64,000 nucleotides of DNA from an uncultured Oscillospiraceae bacterium (GCA_934622035.1 CAKTVG010000008.1:20218-84217); one strand, 5' to 3'; positions 1 to 9,641 are shown, counted from the first letter of the stretch. A program made the numbers and translations. The notes: generated by a model not told the origin, from the sequence alone.

Positions 1-288
1 ATTCGGCGTGATGCCGTCCAGATAGCTGCAAATGAATTTCTCCATGACCTTTTCACGGAAATCGTCGGAGAAATTAAACACATAATATGGCATCTTGAGG
101 CGGCAGGCGACGCTGCGCGCATCCTCGACATCGTCGAGGGAGCAGCAGGTGTGTGCGCGGGAAATCCCGGCGTCCTCGTTTGTGTAGAGCTTCATGGTGC
201 AGCCGATGCAGTCGTTTCCGGCATCGGCGAGAAGCTTGGCGGCGACGCTGGAATCCACGCCGCCACTCATTGCAACCAGAATCCGCAT
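1..288 (-). CDS. mnmA: tRNA-specific 2-thiouridylase MnmA, N-terminal part (cut by window edge)
   Basis: The frame is open from the ATG at 288 to the window edge, giving 96 residues. It begins MRILVAMSGGVDSSVAA, the PP-loop ATP-binding motif (SGGVDSS) of the MnmA/TrmU family. A CTMKLYTNED segment and a paired Cys (HTCCSLDDVEDAR) follow, as in MnmA. The enzyme adenylates U34 of Lys, Glu and Gln tRNAs and replaces O2 with sulfur delivered by a cysteine desulfurase. It starts 1 nt after the HD gene stop and is the last visible gene of a run that also makes cysteine, so sulfur supply and tRNA thiolation sit together. The C-terminal half lies outside the window. Confidence 0.93.
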   Translation of the reverse strand, partial: MRILVAMSGGVDSSVAAKLLADAGNDCIGCTMKLYTNEDAGISRAHTCCSLDDVEDARSVACRLKMPYYVFNFSDDFREKVMEKFICSYLDGITPN

Positions 289-289
289 C

Positions 290-847
290 TCAATCCACCG
301 CGGGGGTCGCGCGCATGGCGAGAATGGTGCGGGAAATCAGCTCGTCCAGGCTCCAGCCCAGCATCTCCGCGCCGCGGGTGATGACCTCGCGGGAGCAGCC
401 GGCGGCAAAGCCCGCAGACTTGAACTTCTTTTTCACGGACTTCAGCTCCAGATCCTGCACGCTCTTTGACGGGCGCATCAGCGCCACCGCGCCGATCAGG
501 CCGGTCAGCTCATCGACAGCGTAGAGCACCTTTTCCATTTCGTGCTCCGGCGCGATCTGTACGGTCAGACCGTAGCCATGGCTCGCCGTGGCGTGAATGA
601 TGGATTCGTCCAGCCCGGCCTCGCGCATCAGCTCCTGCTCCTTGATGCAGTGCTGCTCGGGAAACTGCTCAAAATCCAGATCGTGCAGCAGCCCGACGAT
701 GCCCCAGAATTCTGCCTCGCTGCCGTAGCCCAGCTCACGGGCAAAGTATTCCATGACGCCGGAGACGATCTCGGCGTGCTTTAGGTGGAAGGGCTCGGAA
801 TTGTACTTTCTCAGAAGCGCCTCGGCTTCCTGTCTTGTGGGGATCAT
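290..847 (-). CDS. HD-domain hydrolase
   Basis: A protein of 185 residues. The metal-binding HD signature is visible as LLHDLDFEQFPEQH near residues 53-66, with His 24 upstream (FHLKHAEIV) and a later ATASHGYG. This matches small single-domain HD-superfamily phosphohydrolases; the substrate cannot be told from sequence. The ATG has a GAGGGGG Shine-Dalgarno site. The gene sits 10 nt after cysK and 1 nt before mnmA, so all three are probably translated from one message. Members of this family are annotated only as HD-domain or hydrolase proteins, and no specific role is claimed. Confidence 0.85.
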   Translation of the reverse strand: MIPTRQEAEALLRKYNSEPFHLKHAEIVSGVMEYFARELGYGSEAEFWGIVGLLHDLDFEQFPEQHCIKEQELMREAGLDESIIHATASHGYGLTVQIAPEHEMEKVLYAVDELTGLIGAVALMRPSKSVQDLELKSVKKKFKSAGFAAGCSREVITRGAEMLGWSLDELISRTILAMRATPAVD

Positions 848-857
848 TGCGGCCCCC

Positions 858-1781
858 TCAGGCGAACAGCGGGGTGGACAGATAGCGGTCGCCGGTGTCC
901 GGCAGCAGGACGACGATGGTCTTCCCGGCGTTTTCCGGGCGCTTTGCCACCTCTACTGCGGCCCAGACCGCCGCGCCGGAGGAAATGCCGACGAGAATGC
1001 CCTCGCGATGGCCAATCTCGCGGCCCAGAGCAAAGGCGTCGTCGTTTTCCACGGCGATGATCTCGTCATAGATCTTCGTGTCGAGCACCTCGGGAACAAA
1101 GCCCGCGCCGATGCCCTGAATTTTGTGGGAGCCTGCCACGCCGGTGGAGAGCACGGCGGAGCTTTTCGGCTCGACCGCCACGACCTTTACGGCGGGGTTG
1201 CGGGATTTCAGATAGCGCCCGGTGCCGGTGATGGTGCCCCCGGTGCCGACGCCTGCGACGAAGTAATCGACCGCACCCTCGGTGTCCGCCCAGATTTCCG
1301 GGCCTGTGGTTTCAAAATGCGCCTTGGGGTTGGCCGGGTTGACGAACTGACCGGGAATGAAGCTGTTCGGAATTTCCTTTGCCAGCTCCTCGGCCTTGGC
1401 AATCGCGCCCTTCATGCCCTTGGCGCCCTCGGTGAGAACCAGCTCTGCGCCATAGGCCTTCATGAGCTGGCGGCGCTCGACGGACATGGTCTCCGGCATG
1501 ACGATGATGATGCGGTAGCCGCGCGCCGCCGCGACGGAGGCCAGACCGATGCCGGTGTTGCCGGAGGTCGGCTCAATGAGGACGGAGCCTTCCTTGAGAA
1601 GGCCCCTTGCCTCGGCGTCGTCGATCATGGCCTTGGCGATGCGATCCTTGACGGACCCGGCGGGATTGAAATATTCGAGCTTGGCGAGAATTTTTGCATG
1701 CAGGCCATAGGCCTTTTCCAGATGGGTCAGCTCCAGCAGCGGGGTCTTGCCGATGAGCTGGTCAGCAGAGGTATAAATCAT
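858..1781 (-). CDS. cysK: cysteine synthase A (O-acetylserine sulfhydrylase)
   Basis: 307 residues, the usual CysK length. The PLP lysine lies in [10 protein letters not shown] (about residue 45). The phosphate and substrate loops appear as [10 protein letters not shown] (about 70-79) and [10 protein letters not shown] (about 178-187), and SSGAAVWAA is near the C-terminus. It condenses O-acetylserine with sulfide to give cysteine in the cytoplasm. The ATG at 1781 follows AAGGAG. It lies 16 nt downstream of metY on the same strand, so both are likely read from the promoter near 3250. Cystathionine beta-synthase is less likely because there is no CBS domain or N-terminal extension. Confidence 0.96.
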   Translation of the reverse strand: MIYTSADQLIGKTPLLELTHLEKAYGLHAKILAKLEYFNPAGSVKDRIAKAMIDDAEARGLLKEGSVLIEPTSGNTGIGLASVAAARGYRIIIVMPETMSVERRQLMKAYGAELVLTEGAKGMKGAIAKAEELAKEIPNSFIPGQFVNPANPKAHFETTGPEIWADTEGAVDYFVAGVGTGGTITGTGRYLKSRNPAVKVVAVEPKSSAVLSTGVAGSHKIQGIGAGFVPEVLDTKIYDEIIAVENDDAFALGREIGHREGILVGISSGAAVWAAVEVAKRPENAGKTIVVLLPDTGDRYLSTPLFA

Positions 1782-1797
1782 AAAGGATGCTCCTTTC

Positions 1798-3078
1798 TTA
1801 CTTTACTGCGTCAAAGCCGCGGCGCAGGTCGTCGAGAATGTCGTCAATGTGTTCCGTGCCGATGGACAGACGGATGGTGTTGGGCCGGATGCCGCAGGCA
1901 AGCAGCTCTTCCTCGGAGAGCTGGGAGTGCGTCGTGGAGGCCGGGTGGATCACCAGAGATTTCACGTCCGCGACGTTTGCCAGCAGGGAGAAGAGGGACA
2001 GGCTCTCGGTGAATTTCTTTGCGGTCTCCGCGCCGCCCTTGATTTCAAAGGTAAAGATGGATGCCGCGCCCTGCGGGAAATAGCGGTCATACAGCTCCTT
2101 GGCCCGGCCGGTGGCAAGGCTGGGGTGGTTGACCCGCTCGACCTGCGGATGATGGCTCAGGAAGTCCACGACCTTCAGCGCGTTTTCCACATGCCGCTCG
2201 ACGCGCAGGGAGAGCGTCTCCAGCCCTTGCAGCAGCAGGAAGGAGTTGAAGGGGGAGATGACTGCGCCCTGGTCGCGCATCAGAGTTGTGCGCAGCTTGA
2301 TGATATAGGCAAGCCTGCCGGCCGCCTGCGTGAAGGTCACGCCGTGATAGGAGGGGTTCGGTGCGGAAAGACCGGGGAACTTGTCGTTCTGCGCCCAGTC
2401 AAAGTTACCGGAGTCCACGATTACGCCGCCCATGACCGTCCCGTGGCCGCCGATGAACTTTGTGGCGGAGTGGACGACGATGTCCGCGCCGTGCTCAATG
2501 GGTCGCAGCAGGTAGGGCGTGGCGAAGGTGCTGTCGACGATCAGCGGAATACCGTGGCGGTGCGCAATTTCCGCGACGGCTTCCAGATCGATGACGTCGG
2601 AATTCGGATTGCCGAGCGTTTCGGCATAGAGCAGCTTTGTGTTCGGCTGGATGGCGGCTTCAAAATTCGCGGGGTCGGCGGGATCGACGAAGCTGACGGA
2701 CAGCCCCTGCTCGTGCAGGGTGTTGGCGAAGAGGTTGTGCGTGCCGCCGTAGAGGTTGGTCGAGGAGACAATGTGGTCGCCCGCGACGGCGATGTTCTGA
2801 ATGGCGTAGGTGATGGCCGCAGAGCCGGAGGCGGTGGCCAGCGCGCCTGCGCCGCCCTCCAGCGCGGCAATGCGGCGCTCGAAGACATCGGAGGTGGGGT
2901 TCATCAGGCGGGTATAGATATTGCCCGGCTCGGTCAGGCCAAAGCGCCCGGCGGCCTGCGCGGAGTCCTTGAAGACATAGGAGGTCGTGGCGTAAATGGG
3001 GACGGCTCTGGCGTCGGTTGCGGGATCGGGCGTTTCCTGTCCGGCGTGGACCTGGATGGTTTCAAAACGATAAGACAT
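1798..3078 (-). CDS. metY: O-acetylhomoserine sulfhydrylase / aminocarboxypropyltransferase
   Basis: 426 residues from the ATG at 3078 ([14 protein letters not shown]). An in-frame GTG 12 nt upstream is too close to the AAAGGTG ribosome site to be the start. This is a Cys/Met-metabolism PLP enzyme: the schiff-base lysine is in [17 protein letters not shown] and the [13 protein letters not shown] segment is typical. The roughly 430-residue length and the insert around [16 protein letters not shown] favour O-acetylhomoserine sulfhydrylase over cystathionine gamma-synthase (about 380). It makes homocysteine from O-acetylhomoserine and sulfide. First large gene of the sulfur operon with cysK. Confidence 0.93.
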   Translation of the reverse strand: MSYRFETIQVHAGQETPDPATDARAVPIYATTSYVFKDSAQAAGRFGLTEPGNIYTRLMNPTSDVFERRIAALEGGAGALATASGSAAITYAIQNIAVAGDHIVSSTNLYGGTHNLFANTLHEQGLSVSFVDPADPANFEAAIQPNTKLLYAETLGNPNSDVIDLEAVAEIAHRHGIPLIVDSTFATPYLLRPIEHGADIVVHSATKFIGGHGTVMGGVIVDSGNFDWAQNDKFPGLSAPNPSYHGVTFTQAAGRLAYIIKLRTTLMRDQGAVISPFNSFLLLQGLETLSLRVERHVENALKVVDFLSHHPQVERVNHPSLATGRAKELYDRYFPQGAASIFTFEIKGGAETAKKFTESLSLFSLLANVADVKSLVIHPASTTHSQLSEEELLACGIRPNTIRLSIGTEHIDDILDDLRRGFDAVK

Positions 3079-3114
3079 GATAATTAGCACCTTTCTGTGA
3101 TTGGATTATTTTAC

Positions 3115-3195
3115 TTAATATGAGCGGGGACAGAACAGGTGCATTCGTCCAAAGTGATAATTGTGACGGGCAAGCTGCCGGATGCTGGTTTTCAT
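3115..3195 (-). CDS. 26-codon leader ORF upstream of metY
   Basis: ATG at 3195 preceded by a strong GGAGGG ribosome site (7 nt spacing). The peptide starts MKTSIRQLARHNYHFG, ends HLFCPRSY, and stops 36 nt before the metY start. It begins about 45 nt downstream of the predicted transcription start. Basic leader peptides with a C-terminal Cys resemble the short sulfur-regulated leader ORFs placed upstream of cysteine/methionine genes in other bacteria, so a role in translation-coupled control is possible. No terminator hairpin is visible between its stop and metY. Its function is inference; only the ORF and its ribosome site are seen. Confidence 0.55.
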   Translation of the reverse strand: MKTSIRQLARHNYHFGRMHLFCPRSY

Positions 3196-3221
3196 ATTGC
3201 CCTCCTGCGTTGATGATTTAA

Positions 3222-3236
3222 CTACTTTCTTAGTAG
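3222..3236 (-). promoter_or_regulatory. operator-like inverted repeat at the metY promoter
   Basis: CTACT-TTCTT-AGTAG is a perfect 5-bp inverted repeat with a 5-nt spacer. It lies just downstream of the -10 box at 3247-3252, where a bound repressor would block transcription. Location and form are consistent with an Rrf2/CymR-type cysteine-responsive repressor, but no such regulator gene is in the window and identity is inferred. Confidence 0.5.
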
Positions 3237-3246
3237 GTTGGTATTA

Positions 3247-3275
3247 TTTATAGCACCGGCGCGAGCGGTTGTCAA
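3247..3275 (-). promoter_or_regulatory. sigma-A promoter of the metY-cysK-HD-mnmA operon
   Basis: Reading the minus strand: -35 TTGACA (3275-3270), a 17-nt spacer, an extended TGC, then -10 TATAAA (3252-3247). This is a near-consensus housekeeping promoter, so control must be by repression or attenuation rather than by promoter weakness. Confidence 0.8.
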
Positions 3276-3389
3276 GAGGGGAATGCGTTTTTTTCTGGAT
3301 TCTTACAATTTTGTCACCTTCCGGTCACGCCGCTGTCACCTGCCGGAGGTATACTGTCCGCAGAACAATCAGAAAGGACAGTTTGCACT

Positions 3390-4073
3390 ATGGAAATTCT
3401 TCGGGTAGAGCATTTGAGTAAAATATACGGCAGCGGCGAGAACGCCGTGCACGCACTGGACGACGTCTCCTTCGGCGTGGAGAAGGGGCAGTTTCTTGCC
3501 ATCATCGGCCCGTCCGGCTCCGGCAAATCCACCCTGCTTCACATTCTCGGCGGCGTGGATCGCCCGACCTCGGGCAATGTGTATCTCAACGGAGAGGACG
3601 TCTATTCCCACAGCGAGACGGAGCTTGCCATCTTCCGCCGCCGCGAGGTGGGCCTGATCTATCAGTTTTATAATCTGATCCCCGTTTTGAACGTTGTGGA
3701 GAACATCACGCTGCCGGTGCTGATGGACGGCAGGAAGGTAAACGAGGAGCGCCTGCAGGAGCTGCTGCACACGCTCGGTCTGGAGGGCAGAGAAAAGCAT
3801 CTGCCCAATCAGCTCTCCGGCGGCCAGCAGCAGCGCGTCTCCATTGGCCGTGCGCTGATGAACGCGCCCTCGGTCGTCCTCGCCGACGAGCCGACCGGCA
3901 ACCTCGACCGCAAAAATTCGCAGGAGATCGTGGATCTTCTGAAGTATTCCAACCGCCAGTTCGGCCAGACGCTCATTGTCATCACGCATGACGAGTCCAT
4001 CGCCCTTCAGGCGGACCGCGTGATCGCCATCGAGGACGGCCGCATCACCCGCGACGAGGTGATCCGCAAATGA
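3390..4073 (+). CDS. ABC transporter ATP-binding protein (MacB/LolD-type)
   Basis: 227 residues. Walker A is GPSGSGKST (about 40-48), the Q-loop is YQFYNLIP, the signature [15 protein letters not shown] (about 138-152), Walker [13 protein letters not shown] and the H-loop [22 protein letters not shown] is typical of the MacB/LolD/Bce family that partners FtsX-fold permeases, and the partner overlaps by 4 nt (ATGA) directly downstream. It energises export or mechanotransmission rather than import, since there is no binding protein. The substrate is unknown; antimicrobial-peptide response is one known role of the family, but no bce-type sensor kinase is adjacent. Confidence 0.92.
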   Translation: MEILRVEHLSKIYGSGENAVHALDDVSFGVEKGQFLAIIGPSGSGKSTLLHILGGVDRPTSGNVYLNGEDVYSHSETELAIFRRREVGLIYQFYNLIPVLNVVENITLPVLMDGRKVNEERLQELLHTLGLEGREKHLPNQLSGGQQQRVSIGRALMNAPSVVLADEPTGNLDRKNSQEIVDLLKYSNRQFGQTLIVITHDESIALQADRVIAIEDGRITRDEVIRK

Positions 4074-6733
4074 ATATTTTCCGTACCGTCGCGTGGAAAT
4101 CTCTGAGGAAAAACCGTACGCGGACAATCGTCACCATCATCGGCATCATTCTTTCCGTGGCGATGTTTACCGCGATCACAACGACCATTTCCACGTTTTA
4201 TAACTACTTGGCCGCCGTCGAGGCCTATGAAAGCGGCAGCTACTACCTGGGCTTTTCCGCCGTGCAGCATGACACGCTGACCGAGATGCAGGCCGATTCG
4301 GACACGAAGAAGCTGACCTACGGCGAGTATCTCGGCTACGGCCTGCCGGAGGGCGTCGAGGTCAGACGCGGGCCCTACCTCTATGTGCTCTCCATGAGCG
4401 GGGGCTTTACGGACATGCTGCCCGTCCACCTGACGAGCGGCAGAATGCCGGAAAACGCCGGGGAGCTGCTCCTGCCGGATCATCTGCTGCGCTATGGCGG
4501 CATCGGACTGAAAAACGGCGACACCGTTGATATTGACCTCGGCGACCGCACGCTGGACGGCGTGCAGCTCTGCCAGGATAGCGCCTATGAGGGCGGCGAG
4601 ATCTTCACCCCGCGGGAAACCAGAACCTATACCGTCGTCGGCACCTATGAGCGGCCGGGCTTTGAGCCGGGTTCGGCGCCGGGCTACACCGTCCTGACGG
4701 TGGGCGAGGGCTGCGGCACGGGGCTTTATGACACCTACGTTACCCTGAAGTCCTCCAAGACCGCCGCGCTTGAGGCATATCAGGCGCGCTACGCGGGCGG
4801 CGTCCTGGGGGGAACCACCACCAACTGGGGCTATCTGCGGATGATGGGCAACATGCGCTACGGCAATTATGACCGCGTGCTCACGAATTTCTGCATCATC
4901 CTGTTTGCCATGATCATGGTCGGCTCCGTTTCCCTGATTTACAGCGCCTTTTCCATCTCCGTCAGCGAGCGCACGCGGCAGTTTGGCCTGCTGGCCTCCA
5001 TCGGTGCGACGAAAAAGCAGCTGCGCAAGACCGTGATCTGCGAGGCCTATACCGTCAGCCTCATCGGCATCCCGCTGGGTCTGCTTGCGGGCTGCGGCGG
5101 CATGTGGGTGACCTTCGCCCTGCTGGGCGACCGGATGGGCGCGCTCTTCGGCGGCTTCATCGCCATGAAGTTCAGCGTTTCCGTCCCGGCGCTGGTGATT
5201 GCCGCACTGGTCGGACTGCTTACCGTGCGCATTTCCGCAATGATCCCCGCGCGGCGCGCCATGCGCGTAAGCGCCATAGAGGCAATTCGTCAGAGCCGCG
5301 ACGTAAGGCAGGAAAAGCGCAGCCTTTCCTCCGGCAAGCTTGCCTACCGGCTCTTCGGCCTGCCGGGCATGCTGTCAAAAAAGTATTTCCAGCGCAGCCG
5401 GAAGAAATACCGTGCGACGATCTTCTCCCTGGCGATGAGCGTACTGCTGTTCATCTCTGCCAGCACCTATGGCATGTATCTGACGAGCATGGCGGGAGAC
5501 GTTGCGCTGGTCAGCAGCTATGATCTTTTCTATGCCGCGGAGAACCTTCCGCGCGGGGAGATGCAGACGCTGACTGAGGCGCTGCGCGGCTGCGCCGGGG
5601 TGAAGAAGGTCTGGAGCGCCGAGCAGGAGACGGGTATCGTCCTGTCGGAGCTGGTGGATTTCTCCCCGGAGTACCGGGAGTATCTGGAAAAGAGCCACCT
5701 GAATACGGAGGATACGCAGGAGCTGTATGTCTATCCGGACATTCTCCGCGTGGACGCGCAGACCTATGCCGCGATCTGCGCCGAGGCTGGCATCTCGCCG
5801 GAGAAGGGCGGAGCGATCCTGCTCAACCGCGTCAGCCGGACGTATTTTTCCGAAGACGGCCGCTACAGCTATGAGGGCACGATCCTTTCCGAAAAGACGA
5901 AAACGCTGCCGGTTTTCCGGAATCAAAGCGTGCCCGGCTACCACTTCTATCAGACGTATCGCCAGGATGCGCAGGGCAATTGGCTGGCACAATACGGCCT
6001 GTATGAGGAGGACGCCTACTGGGCGGAGCACGATGTCTCTCAGGCGCCGAAGGAGCAGTGGCTTCCGGTGGATCTCCTTTCCATCGACGTTGCGGCACAG
6101 CTGACCGATTCGGCCTACGCCACCGACGGCTTCAGCCCGCAGATTTTCCTGCCCATGGACGATACGGAGGGCACGGTACAGACCGCGGAGTTCTTCCTCG
6201 TTGCGGACGACCCGGAGCAGGCGAAGGAGACGGCGGCGAAGACGCTCAAGGAGCTGCTGCCGGACTATCGCGAGAGCGACCTCCTTGATGCGCACGAAGA
6301 TGAGCGCAATACCAGAGATCTGCTCACGGTTATCCATGTGTTCTCCTATGGCTTCATCACGCTGATCTCCCTGATCTGCGTGGCGAATGTCTTCAACACG
6401 ATTTCCACCAACGTGGCGCTGCGCCGCCGCGACTTTGCGATGCTGCGCTCCGTCGGCATGACGCGCGGCGGCATCTACCGCATGATGAGCTATGAATGCC
6501 TGCGTTACGGCGTGCGCGCGCTGCTCATCGGGCTGCCCTTGTCGGCCGGCGTCGCCGTTCTGCTGGCAGAGTCGGCACGGGAGATCAGCAGGGGAGAATT
6601 CCGGCTGCCGTGGAACAGCGTCCTTGTGGCGGTTGTGTGCGTATTTCTGGTTGTGTTCGTATCCATGCTCTATGCCGTCGGTAAAATTCGCGGGGACAAT
6701 CCCGTGGAGGCGCTGAAGGACGAGAATGTGTAA
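4070..6733 (+). CDS. FtsX-fold ABC transporter permease
   Basis: 887 residues. TM1 is near residues 18-40 after a basic N-terminus (RKNRTRTIVTIIGIILS). A large extracellular domain follows (about 45-275), then a first FtsX domain with three helices (about 275-405, including SERTRQFGLLASIGATKKQL). A second TM segment lies near 450-472, then a second external domain, then a C-terminal FtsX domain (about 760-880, RRRDFAMLRSVGMTRGG). Two FtsX domains with big external loops are typical of MacB/YtrF/Bce-like permeases. Its start overlaps the ATPase stop, indicating translational coupling. Followed by a strong terminator. Confidence 0.9.
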   Translation: MNIFRTVAWKSLRKNRTRTIVTIIGIILSVAMFTAITTTISTFYNYLAAVEAYESGSYYLGFSAVQHDTLTEMQADSDTKKLTYGEYLGYGLPEGVEVRRGPYLYVLSMSGGFTDMLPVHLTSGRMPENAGELLLPDHLLRYGGIGLKNGDTVDIDLGDRTLDGVQLCQDSAYEGGEIFTPRETRTYTVVGTYERPGFEPGSAPGYTVLTVGEGCGTGLYDTYVTLKSSKTAALEAYQARYAGGVLGGTTTNWGYLRMMGNMRYGNYDRVLTNFCIILFAMIMVGSVSLIYSAFSISVSERTRQFGLLASIGATKKQLRKTVICEAYTVSLIGIPLGLLAGCGGMWVTFALLGDRMGALFGGFIAMKFSVSVPALVIAALVGLLTVRISAMIPARRAMRVSAIEAIRQSRDVRQEKRSLSSGKLAYRLFGLPGMLSKKYFQRSRKKYRATIFSLAMSVLLFISASTYGMYLTSMAGDVALVSSYDLFYAAENLPRGEMQTLTEALRGCAGVKKVWSAEQETGIVLSELVDFSPEYREYLEKSHLNTEDTQELYVYPDILRVDAQTYAAICAEAGISPEKGGAILLNRVSRTYFSEDGRYSYEGTILSEKTKTLPVFRNQSVPGYHFYQTYRQDAQGNWLAQYGLYEEDAYWAEHDVSQAPKEQWLPVDLLSIDVAAQLTDSAYATDGFSPQIFLPMDDTEGTVQTAEFFLVADDPEQAKETAAKTLKELLPDYRESDLLDAHEDERNTRDLLTVIHVFSYGFITLISLICVANVFNTISTNVALRRRDFAMLRSVGMTRGGIYRMMSYECLRYGVRALLIGLPLSAGVAVLLAESAREISRGEFRLPWNSVLVAVVCVFLVVFVSMLYAVGKIRGDNPVEALKDENV

Positions 6734-6738
6734 ATATA

Positions 6739-6781
6739 GATCCGCCGCCGTTTCTGACGAAACGGCGGCGGATCAGTTTTT
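6739..6781. terminator. bidirectional terminator between the ABC permease and trkH
   Basis: Perfect 16-bp stem: 6739-6754 pairs with 6759-6774 across a TGAC loop. It is followed by a T-run on the plus strand. It separates two convergent genes. Confidence 0.88.
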
Positions 6782-6789
6782 ATGAAATA

Positions 6790-8271
6790 TCAGTGGCGGA
6801 CCCAGGTAGACGGCCGCAGCAGGACGAGCATGGGGAACAGCTCCAGGCGGCCAAACAGCATATCAAAGATCATGACGATCTTTGCCAGCGGCGAGAAGCC
6901 GCCAAAGGTGCCTGCCGGGCCGATCAGGCGGCTCAGGCCGGGGCCAATATTGTTCAGCGTGGCAAGCACGGCGGTGAGGCTTGCTTCAATGCCGCTGCCG
7001 TCCAGCGAGATCAGCAGTGTGGACACCACGGCGAGCAGCACATAGACGATCAGATAATTCTGCGTGCCGCGCACAACGTCGCTGCTGACGCGCTTGCCGT
7101 CCATGCGGATGACCTCCACCGCATGCGGCTGCAAAAGATGCCGCACCTCGGCGCGGGCCGTCTTGCACAGCAGCAGCACGCGGCTGACCTTGATGCCGCC
7201 GCCGGTCGAGCCTGCGCAGGCGCCGACGACCATCAGGATGCCCAGAATCACCTTGGAAAACTCCGGCCAGAGGGAGAAATCCACCGTGCCGTAGCCCGTG
7301 GTCGTGATGACCGAGCCGACGGAGAAGGATACGTGATGCACCGCCTCGCGCACCGTGGCGAAGTAGCCGCCGGTGAGCATAAGGTTGCCGGTGATGAGGG
7401 CGATGGCTGCAAAAATGATGATGAAATACCAGCGCACCTCGGAATTGTTCCACGCCAGCTTGAATTTGCGGCAGAGCAGGAAGAAATAGACCGAAAAGTT
7501 GACGCCGAAGAGAATCATAAACACGGTCGTCACCGTCTGCACATAGGGCGAATAGCTCGCGCAGCCGTCGTTCAGGATGGAAAAGCCGCCCGTACCGGCA
7601 GAGCCAAAGGTAATGCAGAAGGTATCCAGCCAGGGCATCTTGCCCCAGCCGAAGAGATTGCCCAGCCGGAACAGGAGAATTTGCAGAACGGTCATGCCGA
7701 GATAGATTGCATAGAGAATCAGGGAGGAGGTGCGCATCTTCGGCACCATCTTGCTCACGGAGGGGCCGGGGGATTCGGCGCGGAGCAGGTAGATGCTCTC
7801 GCCGGACATCGGCACGATGGCCAGCATGAAGACCAGAACGCCCATGCCGCCCAGCCAATGAGTAAAGCTGCGCCAGAAGAGCAGGCAGCCGGACAGATCC
7901 TCGACCATGTGGCCGGGGGTGCCAAGGATGCTCGAGCCGGTGGTCGTGAAGCCGGAGACGGCCTCAAACACCGCGTCCAGATAGGAGGGAATCTCTCCGC
8001 TCAGATAGAAGGGCAGCGCGCCGACCAGGGAGATGACGATCCACGACAGCGCAACCATGACAAAGCCGTCCTTGGCGTGCATGGTGCGGTTGAGCTTCGG
8101 CTTCAGCAGACACAGCGGAACGCCCAGCGCGGCGCAGACGCCAATGGTATAAAGAATGGAAAGTGCGGCGCGTTCCCCGCGGATCAGACCCACCAGCAGC
8201 GGCAAAAACAGAACGGCGCCGATGATGAGCAGCACATAGCCCAAAAGGGAAAGGATCATCCGGCGGTTCAT
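6790..8271 (-). CDS. trkH: Trk/Ktr-type potassium uptake channel subunit TrkH
   Basis: 493 residues with about ten hydrophobic segments and four selectivity-filter-like P-loops, e.g. SGFTTTGSSIL, GSAGTGGFSIL, TTTGYGTVD and GACAGSTGGGIKV. The last two carry the conserved glycine and the GSTGGGIK signature of TrkH/KtrB. It forms the membrane channel for K+ uptake, gated by the TrkA ring encoded just upstream; the start overlaps the trkA stop by 4 nt. Length and the long C-terminal helical part fit TrkH better than KtrB. Confidence 0.94.
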   Translation of the reverse strand: MNRRMILSLLGYVLLIIGAVLFLPLLVGLIRGERAALSILYTIGVCAALGVPLCLLKPKLNRTMHAKDGFVMVALSWIVISLVGALPFYLSGEIPSYLDAVFEAVSGFTTTGSSILGTPGHMVEDLSGCLLFWRSFTHWLGGMGVLVFMLAIVPMSGESIYLLRAESPGPSVSKMVPKMRTSSLILYAIYLGMTVLQILLFRLGNLFGWGKMPWLDTFCITFGSAGTGGFSILNDGCASYSPYVQTVTTVFMILFGVNFSVYFFLLCRKFKLAWNNSEVRWYFIIIFAAIALITGNLMLTGGYFATVREAVHHVSFSVGSVITTTGYGTVDFSLWPEFSKVILGILMVVGACAGSTGGGIKVSRVLLLCKTARAEVRHLLQPHAVEVIRMDGKRVSSDVVRGTQNYLIVYVLLAVVSTLLISLDGSGIEASLTAVLATLNNIGPGLSRLIGPAGTFGGFSPLAKIVMIFDMLFGRLELFPMLVLLRPSTWVRH

Positions 8272-9641
8272 GCTTTCACGCTCCGTTTGTCCAGAATGTC
8301 GTCCAGATCGTCCAGCCCCGTGGCCGTGGTGACCACGACGACCGTGTCTCCCGGCTCAATGGTGTCGCGGCCGCCGGGGGTAAGGATTTTGCCGCCGCGG
8401 TTGATCGCGCCGATGAGCAGATCCGGCAGGGTGGAAAGCTCCGCCAGAGGCACGCCGCAGACGGCCGAGCGCTCCGTTGCGCGGAATTCCAGCGCCTCGG
8501 CCTTGCTGCCGACGATTTTATAGAGCGTTTCCACGTTTGAGCCGAGGGAATTCTGCATCGCGCGAACATAGCGCACGATGTTGTCGGCGGCGATGTAGCG
8601 CGGGTGGAAAACGCTGCCCAGGTCCATGGACTTGACGATATGCGTGAAGGTGGGGCGGTTGATCTTCGTGACGATCTTCGCCTTGGAGACGCTGCGGGCG
8701 TAGAGGCTCATCAGAACGTTTTCCTCGTCTATGCCCGTCAGGGTGGCGATGGCGTCCATTTTTGCAATGCCCTCTTCGTCGAGCAGCTGCTCGTTCGTGC
8801 CGTCGCCGTGGATGATGGTCGCGTCCGGCAGACGGTCGGCGAGACTTTCGCACACGGCGCGGTTGGACTCGATGATCTTCACGTCCGCACCGAGGTCAAG
8901 CATCTGCTTTGCAAGATAATATGTAATTCTGCCGCCGCCGATGAGCAGGACGCGCTTGACGGGGTCAGAGACGATACCGATCTTGTGGAAGAATTTCGCG
9001 GCGATGCGCGGCTTTGCGATGAAGCTGATGCGGTCGCCCGCCTGAAGGATGAAATTGCCGTCGGGGATGTGTACCTCGTGCGCGCCGCGCTCGACGACGC
9101 AGATCAGAACGCCGGCGTACATTCTGCCGAGGTCGGCAAGGCGCATGCCTGCAAGGGGAGAGCTTTGCGGGATATCCACCTTGTAAAGCTCGACGCGGCC
9201 GCCGGAGAAGGTATCGATCTTAATTGCCGAGGGCGTGCGCAGAATGCGCGCGATTTCGGACGCACTGGCCTGCTCCGGGTTGAGCGCCATGCTCAGACCA
9301 AGGTCCTCCTTGACGAGCTGGAGGGCGGAGGTGTATTCCGGATTGCGCACGCGGGCAATGGTGTTGCCGACGCCGAGTTTCTTGGCAATCAGGCAGGAGA
9401 GCAGGTTCTGCTCGTCCGTGGACATGACGGCGATGACCAGGTCTGCATCCGGCACGCCGGCCTCCATCTGCGTTTCTATGCTGATGCCGTTGCCCTCGAC
9501 CGTCATGACGTCCAGACGGTTGCCGACGGCGGTCAGCGCCTCCGGGCGGATGTCGATGACGGTGATGTTGTGTCCCTCGTGCATGAGCTGCTCGGTCAGC
9601 GTGACGCCGATCTTGCCCGCGCCGATGATAACGATGTCCAT
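8268..9641 (-). CDS. trkA: Trk system potassium regulatory subunit TrkA
   Basis: 457 residues from the ATG at 9641, which has GGAAGGA upstream; an in-frame upstream start at 9659 lacks a site. Two RCK units are visible. The first Rossmann fold is MDIVIIGAGKIGVTLTEQL with an acidic VIDI strand end. The second begins near residue 225 (RVLLIGGGRITYYLA). Each is followed by a TrkA-C domain, and the last ends in GRDTIEPGDTVVVVT. NAD(H)/ATP-binding cytoplasmic gating ring of TrkH. Forms a two-gene operon with trkH. Confidence 0.94.
   Translation of the reverse strand: MDIVIIGAGKIGVTLTEQLMHEGHNITVIDIRPEALTAVGNRLDVMTVEGNGISIETQMEAGVPDADLVIAVMSTDEQNLLSCLIAKKLGVGNTIARVRNPEYTSALQLVKEDLGLSMALNPEQASASEIARILRTPSAIKIDTFSGGRVELYKVDIPQSSPLAGMRLADLGRMYAGVLICVVERGAHEVHIPDGNFILQAGDRISFIAKPRIAAKFFHKIGIVSDPVKRVLLIGGGRITYYLAKQMLDLGADVKIIESNRAVCESLADRLPDATIIHGDGTNEQLLDEEGIAKMDAIATLTGIDEENVLMSLYARSVSKAKIVTKINRPTFTHIVKSMDLGSVFHPRYIAADNIVRYVRAMQNSLGSNVETLYKIVGSKAEALEFRATERSAVCGVPLAELSTLPDLLIGAINRGGKILTPGGRDTIEPGDTVVVVTTATGLDDLDDILDKRSVKA

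Noticed and set aside
753..3087. Long plus-strand open frames of more than 400 codons opposite cysK and metY
   Set aside because: They are antisense shadows of GC-rich genes, rich in Gly, Ala, Arg and His with no family pattern. The minus-strand genes carry clear PLP-enzyme motifs.
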